DNA of 64,000 nt from assembly GCF_000145235.1 (NCBI RefSeq), contig NC_014391.1, positions 1,364,001-1,428,000 on the forward strand, given 5' to 3'. Below are positions 41,975-50,900 of the stretch, piece after piece. Numbering within the stretch: position 1 is the first letter of the stretch; each line of letters starts with the position of its first letter. The position numbers were made by a program, and so were the translations under genes. Below the pieces are notes generated by a model, which ran no database searches, was not told the DNA's origin, and saw only the letters and a program-made list of their open reading frames with translations. The stretch is from Micromonospora aurantiaca ATCC 27029 (GTDB lineage: Bacteria; Actinomycetota; Actinomycetes; Mycobacteriales; Micromonosporaceae).

Positions 41975-44172
41975 CTGGTGAAGCGGCCACTGTGGACACG
42001 CCGCTCAAGAAGCTGGTCGGCGAGCGCACCGCGAAGGCGCTGGCCGGGCATCTCGACCTGCACACCGCGGGCGACCTGATCTACCACTTCCCGCGCCGGT
42101 ACGACGAGCGCGGCGAGCACACCGACATCCGTTCGCTCGACGTGGGGGAGCAGGTCACAGTGCTCGCCCAGGTGCAGCGCACAGCGGTGCGCCCGATGCG
42201 CCAGCGGCGCGGCAACCTGCTGGAGGTCACCGTCGGCGACGGCTCCGGCGGCGTGCTCACCTGCACGTTCTTCGGCAACCAGGCGTGGCGGGAACGGGAG
42301 CTGCGGCCCGGCCGGTGGGGGCTGTTCGCCGGCAAGGTGACCGAGTTCCGGGGCAAGCGGCAGCTCAACGGCCCGGAGTACGTCCTGCTCGGCGAGGGCA
42401 GCGAGGGCGAGGCGGCCGCAAACGAGGAGGTCGAGGAGTTCGCCGGGGCGCTGATCCCGGTCTACCCGGCCGCGGCGGCGGTCCCGACCTGGGTGATCGC
42501 CCGCTGCGTCCGCGTCGTGCTCGACACGTTCACCCCGCCGGAGGACCCGCTGCCGGCCACCGTGCGGGCCACCCGCAACCTGGCCGACATCGGCACCGCG
42601 CTGCGCGAGATCCACCGCCCGACCAGCAAGGAGGCGCTCTACCGGGCCCGCCGCCGGCTGAAGTGGGACGAGGCGTTCGCCGTGCAGCTCACGCTGGTGC
42701 AGCGCAAGCAGCGGGCGGCGGCGTCCCCGGGGCGGGCCCGGCCGGCGAAGGCGGGCGGCCTGCTCGACGCGTTCGACGCCCGGCTGCCGTACGAGCTGAC
42801 CTCCGGCCAGCAGGTCGTCGGGCGGGAGATCGCCGCCGACCTGGCCCGGCCGCACCCGATGCACCGGCTGCTCCAGGGCGAGGTGGGCTCCGGCAAGACG
42901 GTGGTGGCGCTGCGCGCCATGCTCCAGGTGGTCGACGCCGGTGGGCAGGCCGCACTGCTGGCCCCGACCGAGGTGCTCGCCGCCCAGCACCACAGGGGCA
43001 TCCTCGACCTGCTCGGCCCGCTCGGCCGGGCCGGTGAGCTGGGCGCCGCCGACGACGCCACGCGGGTGGAGCTGGTCACCGGCTCGCTCGGCGCGGCGGC
43101 CCGGCGCCGGGCGCTGGCCGAGGTGGCCGAGGGGCGCGCCGGCATCGTGCTCGGCACGCACGCCCTGCTCTACGAGGGCGTCGACTTCCACGACCTCGGC
43201 CTGGTGGTGGTGGACGAGCAGCACCGCTTCGGCGTGGAGCAGCGCGACGCGCTGCGCGCCAAGGCCGAGCAGCCGCCGCACGTGCTGGTGATGACCGCCA
43301 CCCCGATCCCGCGCACCGTGGCCATGACCGTCTACGGCGACCTGGAGACCTCCACGCTGTCCCAGCTCCCGCAGGGCCGCTCGCCGATCGCCTCGCACGT
43401 GGTCCCGGCCGCCGAGAAGCCGGCGTTCCTCGACCGGGCCTGGCGCCGGCTGCGCGAGGAGGTCACGAAGGGCCACCAGGCGTACGTGGTGTGCCCGCGT
43501 ATCGGTGAGGGGCCGGTGTCGGACGAGGAGCCGCCGCGGGAGGACGACAACGGCCGCCGCCCGCCGCTGGCGGTGACCGAGGTGGCCCCGCTGCTGGCCG
43601 AGGGGCCGCTGCACGGGCTGCGGATCGGGGTGCTGCACGGGCGGCTGCCTGCGGACGAGAAGGACGCGGTGATGCGCGCGTACGCCGACGGCGAGCTGGA
43701 CGTGCTGGTCGCGACCACAGTGGTCGAGGTCGGCGTGAACGTGCCGAACGCAACAGTGATGATCGTGCTGGACGCCGACCGGTTCGGCGTCTCCCAGCTG
43801 CACCAGTTGCGCGGCCGGGTGGGCCGGGGCTCGGCCGCCGGTCTCTGCCTGCTGGTCACCGAGGCGGCCGAGGGTTCGTCCGCGCGGGAGCGGCTCGACG
43901 CGGTCGCCTCCACCACCGACGGCTTCAAGCTCGCCGAACTCGATCTGGAGCAGCGCCGGGAGGGCGACGTGCTGGGCGCGACCCAGTCCGGCCGGCGTTC
44001 GCACCTGCGGCTGCTGTCGCTGCTGCGCGACACCGAGCTGATCCGCGACGCGCGGGCCGAGGCGATCGAACTGGTCGAGGACGACCCGGATCTTTCCCGG
44101 CATCCGGCGCTGGCGGCGTCGGTCGCCGCGCTCGTCGACGAGGAGCGCGCCGAATACCTGGAGAAGGGCTGA
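41971..44172 (+). CDS. recG: ATP-dependent DNA helicase RecG
   Basis: A 733-residue branch-migrating helicase that processes stalled forks, R-loops and Holliday junctions. The N-terminal wedge/OB domain (~10-200) contains GDLIYHFPRRYDERG. The helicase motor has Walker A GEVGSGKT, DEQHRFG (motif II), MTATPIPRT (motif III) and the C-terminal QLRGRVGRG (motif VI). Acidic insertions occur near residue 510. Translation is coupled to the kinase gene upstream. Confidence 0.97.
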   Translation: MTGEAATVDTPLKKLVGERTAKALAGHLDLHTAGDLIYHFPRRYDERGEHTDIRSLDVGEQVTVLAQVQRTAVRPMRQRRGNLLEVTVGDGSGGVLTCTFFGNQAWRERELRPGRWGLFAGKVTEFRGKRQLNGPEYVLLGEGSEGEAAANEEVEEFAGALIPVYPAAAAVPTWVIARCVRVVLDTFTPPEDPLPATVRATRNLADIGTALREIHRPTSKEALYRARRRLKWDEAFAVQLTLVQRKQRAAASPGRARPAKAGGLLDAFDARLPYELTSGQQVVGREIAADLARPHPMHRLLQGEVGSGKTVVALRAMLQVVDAGGQAALLAPTEVLAAQHHRGILDLLGPLGRAGELGAADDATRVELVTGSLGAAARRRALAEVAEGRAGIVLGTHALLYEGVDFHDLGLVVVDEQHRFGVEQRDALRAKAEQPPHVLVMTATPIPRTVAMTVYGDLETSTLSQLPQGRSPIASHVVPAAEKPAFLDRAWRRLREEVTKGHQAYVVCPRIGEGPVSDEEPPREDDNGRRPPLAVTEVAPLLAEGPLHGLRIGVLHGRLPADEKDAVMRAYADGELDVLVATTVVEVGVNVPNATVMIVLDADRFGVSQLHQLRGRVGRGSAAGLCLLVTEAAEGSSARERLDAVASTTDGFKLAELDLEQRREGDVLGATQSGRRSHLRLLSLLRDTELIRDARAEAIELVEDDPDLSRHPALAASVAALVDEERAEYLEKG

Positions 44173-44234
44173 CGCGCGGGCTCGCACGGCGCCCGGTGCG
44201 GCTTCGCGGGACTGCGGCACGCGCGTCGCGTGCC

Positions 44235-44240
44235 TAGGCT
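44235..44240 (+). promoter_or_regulatory. -10 box for leaderless serine-hydrolase gene
   Basis: TAGGCT ends 7 bases before ATG 44248. It therefore favours that start over the in-frame GTG at 44230, which would lie upstream of the box. Confidence 0.6.
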
Positions 44241-44247
44241 CGCGCAG

Positions 44248-45192
44248 ATGTCGACACCATCACTCGAACACGGCGTGCTGCTTCTGACCCGGGGCGACGA
44301 ACTCGCTGTGGACCGGGTCGCCGGAGTCGCCGACGAGGCGTCCGGCCGGCTGTGCACGGCGGCGACGCGGTTCCAGATCGCGTCGATCAGCAAGCAGATG
44401 GCCGCAGCGGCGGTGCTGCTGCTCGCCGAGCGGGGGGCGCTGAGCCTGTCCGATCCGGTGGTACGCCGGCTGCCCGGCACGCCGCCGCCGGAGTGGTCCG
44501 GCATCACGCTGCACCACCTGCTCACCCACACCTCCGGCCTGGGCCACTGGGAGGACTACCCGGCGATCGACCTGCACGGGCCGGCCGAGCCGGACGAGCT
44601 GCTCGACCGGTTCGCGGCGCTGCCGCCGCTGTTCCGGCCCGGCGCGGGGTGGCACTACAGCAGCCCCGGCTACGTGCTGCTGGCCCGGACCGTCGAGCGC
44701 GTGGCCGACCGGCCGTACGCCGAGTTCCTCGCCGACGAGGTCTTCGCGCCGCTGGGCATGACCGGTAGCTTCGCCGGTGCGGGCGACGGACGGCCGGACC
44801 TGGCGGTCGGACACGTGGGCGGCCGTCCGGTGCCGTCGTGGGACCTGGCGACCGTCAGCATGGGCGCGGGTGACGTCTGGTGCACCGGCGCGGACCTGGT
44901 CACCTGGCTGGACGTACCGCGCCGGGGCCGGCTGCTCGCCCCGGACTCGGTGGCGGCGATGACCGCACCGCACGCGGCCACCGGACGGTCCGGGGAGGCG
45001 TACGGCTACGGCTTCTTCGTCGGCCCGCTGGCCGGCCGTCGGGCGCTGCACCACTCCGGGGACAACGGCGGCTACAAGGCGTTCGCCGCCTGGCTGCCCG
45101 AATCCGACCAGCGGCTCGTCCTGCTGACGAACCGGGCCGAGGTCGATCCGCGAACGATCACGTCGGCGCTCGACACCCCCGACGCGCGGTGA
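44248..45192 (+). CDS. Serine hydrolase, beta-lactamase class C/PBP4-like
   Basis: A 314-residue penicillin-binding-protein-fold hydrolase. The nucleophile motif is SISK in FQIASISKQMAAAAV. The second motif is YSSPGY (Tyr-Ser-Ser in place of Tyr-Xaa-Asn). The third is HHSGDNGGY, the HxG form of esterase/peptidase members. There is no signal peptide, so it is likely cytoplasmic; esterase or D-aminopeptidase-like activity is as likely as any lactamase activity. Accessory gene between recG and rsmD. Confidence 0.87.
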   Translation: MSTPSLEHGVLLLTRGDELAVDRVAGVADEASGRLCTAATRFQIASISKQMAAAAVLLLAERGALSLSDPVVRRLPGTPPPEWSGITLHHLLTHTSGLGHWEDYPAIDLHGPAEPDELLDRFAALPPLFRPGAGWHYSSPGYVLLARTVERVADRPYAEFLADEVFAPLGMTGSFAGAGDGRPDLAVGHVGGRPVPSWDLATVSMGAGDVWCTGADLVTWLDVPRRGRLLAPDSVAAMTAPHAATGRSGEAYGYGFFVGPLAGRRALHHSGDNGGYKAFAAWLPESDQRLVLLTNRAEVDPRTITSALDTPDAR

Positions 45193-45248
45193 TCCACGCG
45201 AGGTCCGGCCGGGCGGGTGGCCGACGCGTCACCGGGCCGGGCGTCGCG

Positions 45249-45281
45249 TAGCGTCGGGGCATGCGCAGGGAGCGACGGTGA
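45249..45281 (+). promoter_or_regulatory. rsmD promoter with six-codon leaderless uORF
   Basis: TAGCGT (45249-45254) is 6 bases before ATG 45261, which begins MRRERR and stops at TGA 45279-45281. That stop overlaps the rsmD GTG (45278) as GTGA. The AGGGAG inside the uORF serves as the rsmD Shine-Dalgarno. A leaderless uORF coupled to rsmD is inferred from spacing only. Confidence 0.45.
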
Positions 45282-45841
45282 CCCGGATCGTGGCCGGCAC
45301 GCTCGGCGGCCGGCGGATCGCCGCGCCACCAGGCGCCGGCACCCGTCCCACCTCGGACCGGGTCCGTGAGGCGCTGTTCAGCGCCGTGCACTCCCACGTC
45401 GACCTGGACGGGGCGCGCTTCGCCGACCTGTACGCCGGTTCCGGTGCGGTCGGTCTGGAGGCGCTGTCCCGGGGCGCGGCCCACGTCCTGCTCGTCGAGT
45501 CCGACGCGCGGGCCGCCCGGGTGATCCGGGAGAACATCGCCGCGCTCCGGGCCGCGCCGGCCGCGCGCCTGGTCACCGGCAAGGTCGCCACCGTGCTGGC
45601 GGCCGGGCCCACCGACGGGCCGTACGACGTGGTCTTCGCCGATCCGCCGTACGCGGTGCCGGACGCCGAGATCACCGCGATGCTGTCCGCGCTGGTCGAC
45701 GGCGCCTGGCTCGCCCCGGACGCCCTGGTGGTCGTCGAGCGGTCCAGCCGTACCGGACCGGTCACGTGGGTGGAAGGTGTCACTCCGGAGCGCAGCAGAC
45801 GTTACGGCGAGACCACTCTTTGGTACGGTCGCCGATCATGA
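45278..45841 (+). CDS. rsmD: 16S rRNA (guanine966-N2)-methyltransferase
   Basis: A 187-residue SAM-dependent methyltransferase that modifies G966 of 16S rRNA during 30S assembly. Signature blocks: RIVAGTLGGRRIAAPPG, TRPTSDRVREALFS, the SAM motif DLYAGSGAVGLEALSRGA and the catalytic VFADPPYAVP. It overlaps coaD by ATGA, the near-universal actinobacterial rsmD-coaD pair. Confidence 0.96.
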   Translation: MTRIVAGTLGGRRIAAPPGAGTRPTSDRVREALFSAVHSHVDLDGARFADLYAGSGAVGLEALSRGAAHVLLVESDARAARVIRENIAALRAAPAARLVTGKVATVLAAGPTDGPYDVVFADPPYAVPDAEITAMLSALVDGAWLAPDALVVVERSSRTGPVTWVEGVTPERSRRYGETTLWYGRRS

Positions 45842-46314
45842 GACGTGCGGTCTGCCCGGGCTCGTTCGACCCGGTCACCAACGGACACCTCGACATCATC
45901 GGCCGGGCCAGCCGGTTGTTCGACGAGGTGATCGTCGGAGTGCTGGTCAACCAGTCGAAGCAGGGCCTGTTCACCGTCGAGGAGCGGATCGCCATGCTCC
46001 GCGAGGTGACCGCCTCGTACGACAACGTCCGGGTGGAGTCGTTCCGCGGCCTGCTCGTCGACTTCTGCCGCGCCCAGCAGGCGAGTGTGCTGATCAAGGG
46101 CCTGCGTGCGGTGAGCGACTTCGACTACGAGCTGCAGATGGCGCAGATGAACATCGGCCTGGCCGGCGTGGAGACACTCTTCATGCCGACCAACCCGCTC
46201 TACTCGTTCATCTCGTCCAGCCTGATCAAGGACGTGGCGAAGTGGGGCGGCGACATCTCCGCCCACGTCCCCGACCTGGTCCGAGCCCAGCTCGCCACCC
46301 GCCTCCGCCCCTGA
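45838..46314 (+). CDS. coaD: Phosphopantetheine adenylyltransferase
   Basis: A 158-residue nucleotidyltransferase catalysing the fourth step of coenzyme A synthesis (4'-phosphopantetheine plus ATP to dephospho-CoA). It has the HxGH-type motif NGHLDIIGRA in CPGSFDPVTNGHLD, the loop LIKGLRAVSDFDYELQMAQMN and the ISSSLIKDVA ATP site. Standard length, start coupled to rsmD. Confidence 0.97.
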   Translation: MRRAVCPGSFDPVTNGHLDIIGRASRLFDEVIVGVLVNQSKQGLFTVEERIAMLREVTASYDNVRVESFRGLLVDFCRAQQASVLIKGLRAVSDFDYELQMAQMNIGLAGVETLFMPTNPLYSFISSSLIKDVAKWGGDISAHVPDLVRAQLATRLRP

Positions 46315-46340
46315 TCCCCGCCCGCCCTCCCCCCACCCCC

Positions 46341-46411
46341 GCGATCTTGCACTTTCGGCCCGGACATTCCTCCCGCAAGGGACGAGTGCCGGGCCGCAAG
46401 TGCAAGATCGC
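46341..46411. repeat. Intergenic 23-bp inverted-repeat element flanked by C-rich and G-rich tracts
   Basis: Arms 46341-46363 and 46389-46411 match at 22 of 23 positions around a 25-base spacer that contains a further TCCC/GGGA mini-stem; the outer part is GCGATCTTGCACTT. The left flank is C-rich (CCCGCCCTCCCCCCACCCCC) and the right flank G-rich. It lies between coaD and sepIVA, downstream of a stop. The layout mirrors that at 18057 with a different core sequence. Confidence 0.75.
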
Positions 46412-46555
46412 CGAGTGGAGGGTGGGGGAGGGCGACGCGCCGGGTGGGGCGGGTGGGGTGCTTGTGGCCCGGGCGCGACATGATGTCTGCAGCGCCGAGA
46501 CGGGGCGTAGGCCGCATGATGGAGGGCGGCCGACGAAGACAGGAGTGAGGTACCG

Positions 46556-47053
46556 GTGGACCCGCTCGATCGCATCGACGAACTCATCGCCATGGTGGAG
46601 CAGGCCCGCTCCGTCCCGATGTCGCGCAACAACTGCATGGTCGACCGGGGCGAGATGATCGCCACGCTCGACGAGCTGCGCGCGGAGCTTCCCGCGGACC
46701 TGCGCCGGGCCGCCGCGCTGCTGGAGGAGCGGGACAAGATCATGGAGGCCGGCAAGCGCGAGGCCGACCGGATCATCAGCGAGGGTGAGGCGGAACACGC
46801 CCGGCTGGTCTCGGTCAACGAGATCACCGTCTCGGCCGAGCACGAGGGCGCCCGGATCATCGCCGAGGCGCGGGCCGAGGCGCAGCGCCTCCGCGAGGAG
46901 GTGGACGACTACGTCGACACCGCGCTGGCGAACTTCGAGCAGTTCCTCACCCGGGCGCTGGCCTCGATAGAGCGCGGCCGGGACAAGATGCACGCGCTGC
47001 GCGAGATCGGCACCTTCGCCGGGGACGAGCCGGACCGCCCGCTACCCTTCTGA
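46556..47053 (+). CDS. sepIVA: DivIVA-like coiled-coil septation protein SepIVA
   Basis: A 165-residue, almost entirely helical protein: LDRIDELIAMVEQARSVPMSRNNCMVDRGEM, then long heptad-like stretches (RRAAALLEERDKIMEAGKREA, RIIAEARAEAQRLREEVDDYV). In mycobacteria SepIVA is needed for septation and polar envelope growth and lies just before DUF177-rnc, as here. It probably self-assembles at the septum or beneath the polar membrane. The GTG start follows AGGAGTGAGG. Confidence 0.9.
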   Translation: MDPLDRIDELIAMVEQARSVPMSRNNCMVDRGEMIATLDELRAELPADLRRAAALLEERDKIMEAGKREADRIISEGEAEHARLVSVNEITVSAEHEGARIIAEARAEAQRLREEVDDYVDTALANFEQFLTRALASIERGRDKMHALREIGTFAGDEPDRPLPF

Positions 47054-47176
47054 GCGGCGCGTAGGCCGGTCGCCGACAGCCGGCTGCCGTCGAGCCGGAG
47101 GTGAGCCCCGGTTCGACGGTCCGCCCACCTGGCAGGTAACCTTCTTTGTCGGCCTCTCAACGGCCGGAGTCTGACT

Positions 47177-47740
47177 ATGCCCAAACACTCGCCAAGCACA
47201 CTCGACCCCAGGTCGCCGCTGGTTCTCGACACGAGGGAACTGCCGCGCCGACCTGGCGCGTTGCGTACGCACAAGCGGGTCGTGCCGGCACCGGCGGACC
47301 TCGGCGTGGAGTTGATCAGTGTGCCGGAGGGCGCGGACCTCGACCTCGACCTGAGGTTGGAGTCGGTGTCCGAGGGCGTGCTCGTCTCCGGGACCGTCAC
47401 CGGTCCCGTCAAGGGCGAGTGCGGCCGCTGCCTGCGCGAGATCGACGACTCGTTGGCCGTGACGATCCAGGAGCTGTACGCGTACGAGAACAGCGCCACG
47501 GACGACACGACCGACACCGACGAGGTGGGCCGGATGCAGGGCGATCTGATCGACCTGGAGCCGGCGTTGCGGGATGCGGTGGTGCTGGCGCTGCCGACCA
47601 ACCCGCTCTGCCGGGAGGACTGCCCAGGGCTGTGCCCCGAGTGTGGGGTGCACTGGGACGATCTGCCGGCCGACCACAGCCATCAGCAGGTCGACCCGCG
47701 TTGGGCGAGCCTGACGCAACTGACCCGTACAGAGGAGTAA
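47177..47740 (+). CDS. DUF177 (YceD-like) zinc-binding protein, 23S rRNA accumulation factor family
   Basis: A 187-residue protein of the YceD/DUF177 family, linked in E. coli and plants to 23S rRNA accumulation. It contains VKGECGRCLREIDDSL and a C-terminal CREDCPGLCPECGVHWDD cysteine cluster suited to zinc. It is followed after 5 bases by rpmF; this pair is conserved across bacteria. GGAG precedes ATG 47177, and a TAACCT box (47137-47142) may be its promoter. Confidence 0.93.
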   Translation: MPKHSPSTLDPRSPLVLDTRELPRRPGALRTHKRVVPAPADLGVELISVPEGADLDLDLRLESVSEGVLVSGTVTGPVKGECGRCLREIDDSLAVTIQELYAYENSATDDTTDTDEVGRMQGDLIDLEPALRDAVVLALPTNPLCREDCPGLCPECGVHWDDLPADHSHQQVDPRWASLTQLTRTEE

Positions 47741-47745
47741 GAACC

Positions 47746-47919
47746 GTGGCCGTCCCCAAGCGCAAGATGTCGCGCAGCAACACCCGCGCCCGCCGGGCGA
47801 ACTGGAAGGCCTCGGCGGTGGCGACCGTGGCCTGCCCGCAGTGCAAGTCGGCCAAGCTGCCGCACACCGCCTGCTCCGTCTGCGGCACCTACAACGGCCG
47901 TCAGGTCCTCGAGGTCTGA
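47746..47919 (+). CDS. rpmF: 50S ribosomal protein L32
   Basis: A 57-residue L32, VAVPKRKMSRSNTRARRANWKA, with a zinc knuckle made of CPQC and CSVC. GTG 47746 follows AGAGGAG in the end of the DUF177 gene. It is the middle gene of the DUF177-rpmF-plsX operon. Confidence 0.97.
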   Translation: MAVPKRKMSRSNTRARRANWKASAVATVACPQCKSAKLPHTACSVCGTYNGRQVLEV

Positions 47920-47931
47920 CCCGGCCGCCGA

Positions 47932-49011
47932 GTGACGTCCCCGACCACCGGTCGGGTGACGCGCGCACCAAAGCTCTCGCCCGGTGCCCCGGCTCCCGCC
48001 ACCGCCGACCGGCTCACGGCCGGCGGACCGTCGGAGCCGGGCACCGCGCGGATCGCCGTCGACCTCCTCGGCGGGGACGATGCTCCCGCCGTCGTGGTTG
48101 ACGGCGCTCTGCGAGCGGTACGCACGGATCCCGCCCTGCACCTGATGCTCGTCGGCCCGATCGAGGTGGCCGACGAGCTGATCGGTGCGCTCGACCCGGC
48201 TCAGCGCGCACGGGTCACGGTCCGCCCGGTGCGGACCGCCGTCGGCATGGCCGACCATCCCACCGCCGCCCGCGGCGAGAGCACGGTACGCACCGCCGTG
48301 CAGGCGGTCCGCGACGGGCTCGCCGACGCGGTCGTCTCCGCCGGCTCGACCGGTGCCACAGTCACCGCCGCCGCGCTCGGCCTCGGCCGCTGGACCGGGA
48401 TTCGCCGCCCGGCGCTCGCCGCCACGCTGCCCGCCGTCGAGGGGCCGGTGGTGCTGCTCGACGTCGGCGGCACGCTCGAACCCGGCCCGGCCACGCTGGC
48501 CCGGCACGCCCTCCTCGGCGCCGCCTACGCGTCGGTGGCCCACGCCGTCACCGCACCCCGCGTCGGGCTGCTCTCCGTCGGCCTGGAGACCGGCAAGGGC
48601 GACCGGCTGCGCCGCGTAGCCGCGCCCGCGCTCGCCGCCGCGCCGCTGCCCTGCGACGGCCGCTACGTCGGCCTGGTCGAGGGGTACGACATCTCGCTCG
48701 GCACCCGCGCCGACGTCGTGGTGACCGACGGTTTCACCGGAAACGTCCTGCTGAAGGCCATCGAGGGCGCGTACGCCATGGCCGGCGGCCCACCGTCACG
48801 CGGTGGCGCCCCACGTGCCGCCGCGCTGCTCGGGGTGGGCGGCACCGTGGTGGTGTGCCACGGCGCGGCCGGCTCCGAGGACGTCGCCTCCGGTATCGCG
48901 CTCGCGGCCCACCTGTGGCGCCGCGACGCCGCCGGAACGGTCCGCGCCCTGCTCGCCGACATCCCGCACGATCTCGCACCTGACCGACACGACACCGAGG
49001 TAGCACCATGA
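47932..49011 (+). CDS. plsX: Phosphate acyltransferase PlsX
   Basis: A 359-residue enzyme that makes acyl-phosphate from acyl-ACP for phospholipid synthesis. The family opening [21 protein letters not shown] appears only at ~residue 39, so the first ~38 Pro/Ala-rich residues are either an extension or not translated. Other blocks are [38 protein letters not shown] and [17 protein letters not shown]. acpP, often downstream of plsX, is absent; rnc follows with an ATGA overlap. Confidence 0.93.
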   Translation: MTSPTTGRVTRAPKLSPGAPAPATADRLTAGGPSEPGTARIAVDLLGGDDAPAVVVDGALRAVRTDPALHLMLVGPIEVADELIGALDPAQRARVTVRPVRTAVGMADHPTAARGESTVRTAVQAVRDGLADAVVSAGSTGATVTAAALGLGRWTGIRRPALAATLPAVEGPVVLLDVGGTLEPGPATLARHALLGAAYASVAHAVTAPRVGLLSVGLETGKGDRLRRVAAPALAAAPLPCDGRYVGLVEGYDISLGTRADVVVTDGFTGNVLLKAIEGAYAMAGGPPSRGGAPRAAALLGVGGTVVVCHGAAGSEDVASGIALAAHLWRRDAAGTVRALLADIPHDLAPDRHDTEVAP

Positions 49012-49811
49012 CCAACGACAAGCGGCGGCGTGCTCCCGTCGGCCACCTGGAGGCGGCCTTCGGGGTGTCGCTCGACCCGGAACTGCTGGAGCGCGCGCTG
49101 ACCCACCGCTCGTACGCGTACGAGAACGGCGGCCTGCCCACGAACGAGCGGCTGGAGTTCCTGGGCGACTCGGTCCTCGGCGTGGTGATCACCACAGCGC
49201 TGTTCCACAACCACCCCGACCTGCCCGAGGGGCAGCTGGCGAAGCTGCGCGCCAGCGTGGTCAACATGCGGGCGCTCGCCGACGTGGCGCGTGGTCTCGG
49301 CCCGGACGGGCTGGGCGCGTACCTGCTGCTCGGCAAGGGCGAGGAGGCCACCGGCGGACGGGACAAGGCGAGCATCCTGGCCGACACGCTGGAGGCGCTG
49401 CTGGGCGCGATCTATCTCCAGTACGGCCTGGACACCGCCGCCATCGTCATCCACCGGCTGTTCGACCCGCTGATGGCCGAGTCGGCGGGCCGGGGCGCGG
49501 CGCTGGACTGGAAGACCAGCCTCCAGGAGCTGACCGCCGCGCTCGGGCTCGGCGTGCCCGAGTACCGGATCGAGGGCACCGGGCCGGATCACCTGAAGAC
49601 GTTCACCGCGTGGGTGGTGGTGGCCGGCAACCGCTACGGCGGCGCGGAGGGACGCAGCAAGAAGGAGGCCGAGCAGCGCGCGGCCGAGTCGGCCTGGCGG
49701 ACGCTCACCGAGCAGGCCGAGGCGGAGGCGGCGGCGCAGGCCCAGGCGGAGACGAGCCCGCAGGTCCAGGACGACGCGACGGACGTCGAGGCGGGCGCGG
49801 GCCGTGCCTGA
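49008..49811 (+). CDS. rnc: Ribonuclease III
   Basis: A 267-residue double-strand-specific endoribonuclease that matures rRNA and regulates mRNAs. The signature is [13 protein letters not shown]; metal-binding Glu/Asp residues lie there and in [13 protein letters not shown] dsRNA-binding domain occupies ~160-230 ([32 protein letters not shown]). A ~35-residue Gln/Ala/Glu-rich tail follows. It is coupled to plsX and overlaps fpg by 8 bases. Confidence 0.97.
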   Translation: MTNDKRRRAPVGHLEAAFGVSLDPELLERALTHRSYAYENGGLPTNERLEFLGDSVLGVVITTALFHNHPDLPEGQLAKLRASVVNMRALADVARGLGPDGLGAYLLLGKGEEATGGRDKASILADTLEALLGAIYLQYGLDTAAIVIHRLFDPLMAESAGRGAALDWKTSLQELTAALGLGVPEYRIEGTGPDHLKTFTAWVVVAGNRYGGAEGRSKKEAEQRAAESAWRTLTEQAEAEAAAQAQAETSPQVQDDATDVEAGAGRA

Positions 49812-50661
49812 GCTGCCCGAGGTCGAGACCGTCCGGGTGGGACTCGCCCAGTGGGTGATCGGCCGGCGGATCGCCGCCGTCGAGGTACGCCACCCCCGGG
49901 CCGTACGCCGGCACGCGCCCGGTGGCGCGCACTTCGCCGACGTGCTCGCCGGCCGGACGGTCACCGGCGTGCAGCGCCGGGGCAAGTACCTCTGGCTGCC
50001 GCTGGACAGCGGCGACGCGGTGATCGGCCACCTCGGCATGTCCGGCCAGCTGCTGCTGCAGCCGGTCGGCGCGGCCGACGAACTGCACCTGCGGGTCCGG
50101 TTCCGATTCGCCGACGACGGGCCGGAGCTGCGCTTCGTCGACCAGCGCACGTTCGGCGGGCTGTCCGTGTCCGAAGGTGGGGCGGAGCTGCCCGCCGAGA
50201 TCGCCCACATCGCCCGCGACCCGATGGACCCGGAGTTCTCCGACGAGGCGTTCGTAGCGGCGCTGCGGCGCAAGCGTACGGAGATCAAACGCGCGCTGCT
50301 CGACCAGACGCTGATCTCCGGGGTGGGCAACATCTACGCCGACGAGGCACTGTGGCGGGCGAAGCTGCACGGCACCCGCCCGGCCGACGCGCTCACCCGT
50401 CCGGCCGCGCTGCGGCTGCTCGGACACGTCCGGGACGTGCTCGCCGAGGCGATCAAGCAGGGTGGCACCAGCTTCGACGAGCTGTACGTCAACGTCAACG
50501 GCGAGAGCGGCTACTTCGACCGGTCGCTGAACGCGTACGGCCGGGAGGGGGAGCCCTGCCCGCGCTGCGGCGCGCCGATCCGGCGCGAGGCGTTCATGAA
50601 CCGGTCCTCCTACAGCTGCCCGCGATGCCAGCCGCGGCCCCGGGGCACCCTCCGGGGATGA
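49804..50661 (+). CDS. mutM: Formamidopyrimidine-DNA glycosylase (Fpg/MutM)
   Basis: A 285-residue bifunctional glycosylase/AP lyase that removes 8-oxoguanine. The start [13 protein letters not shown] carries catalytic Pro1/Glu2 after Met removal. The helix-two-turn-helix is [16 protein letters not shown], and the C-terminal zinc finger is [13 protein letters not shown]...CPRC. The GTG start overlaps the rnc end. In many actinobacteria smc follows closely; here it is 5.7 kb away. Confidence 0.97.
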   Translation: MPELPEVETVRVGLAQWVIGRRIAAVEVRHPRAVRRHAPGGAHFADVLAGRTVTGVQRRGKYLWLPLDSGDAVIGHLGMSGQLLLQPVGAADELHLRVRFRFADDGPELRFVDQRTFGGLSVSEGGAELPAEIAHIARDPMDPEFSDEAFVAALRRKRTEIKRALLDQTLISGVGNIYADEALWRAKLHGTRPADALTRPAALRLLGHVRDVLAEAIKQGGTSFDELYVNVNGESGYFDRSLNAYGREGEPCPRCGAPIRREAFMNRSSYSCPRCQPRPRGTLRG

Positions 50662-50752
50662 CCCCGAGCCGGTTCGGGGTTGCGCCGGTGTGCTTCGCCC
50701 GACGGTCCCCGGAGACGCGCCGGAGCGTACCCGGAGATGCCCTTTTCCGCCC

Positions 50753-50784
50753 GGTCCGCGCGGCCGGTTCCGGCCGCGCGGACC
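50753..50784. terminator. Perfect GC palindrome after fpg, probable terminator
   Basis: GGTCCGCGCGGCCGG (50753-50767) and its exact complement (50770-50784) flank TT. It lies ~90 bases past the fpg stop and ends the DUF177-to-fpg operon. It is unusually long for a perfect GC stem. Confidence 0.6.
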
Positions 50785-50900
50785 TCGTCCGCCGGATCGG
50801 GGACGAGCGGGGGCCGTTCCCCGATGTCGGGGCCCCGCCTGCTGCCTAGCGTCATCTGGGGTCGGCACAGGGCCGGCATCAGGAGGGTGGAACCCGGGAC

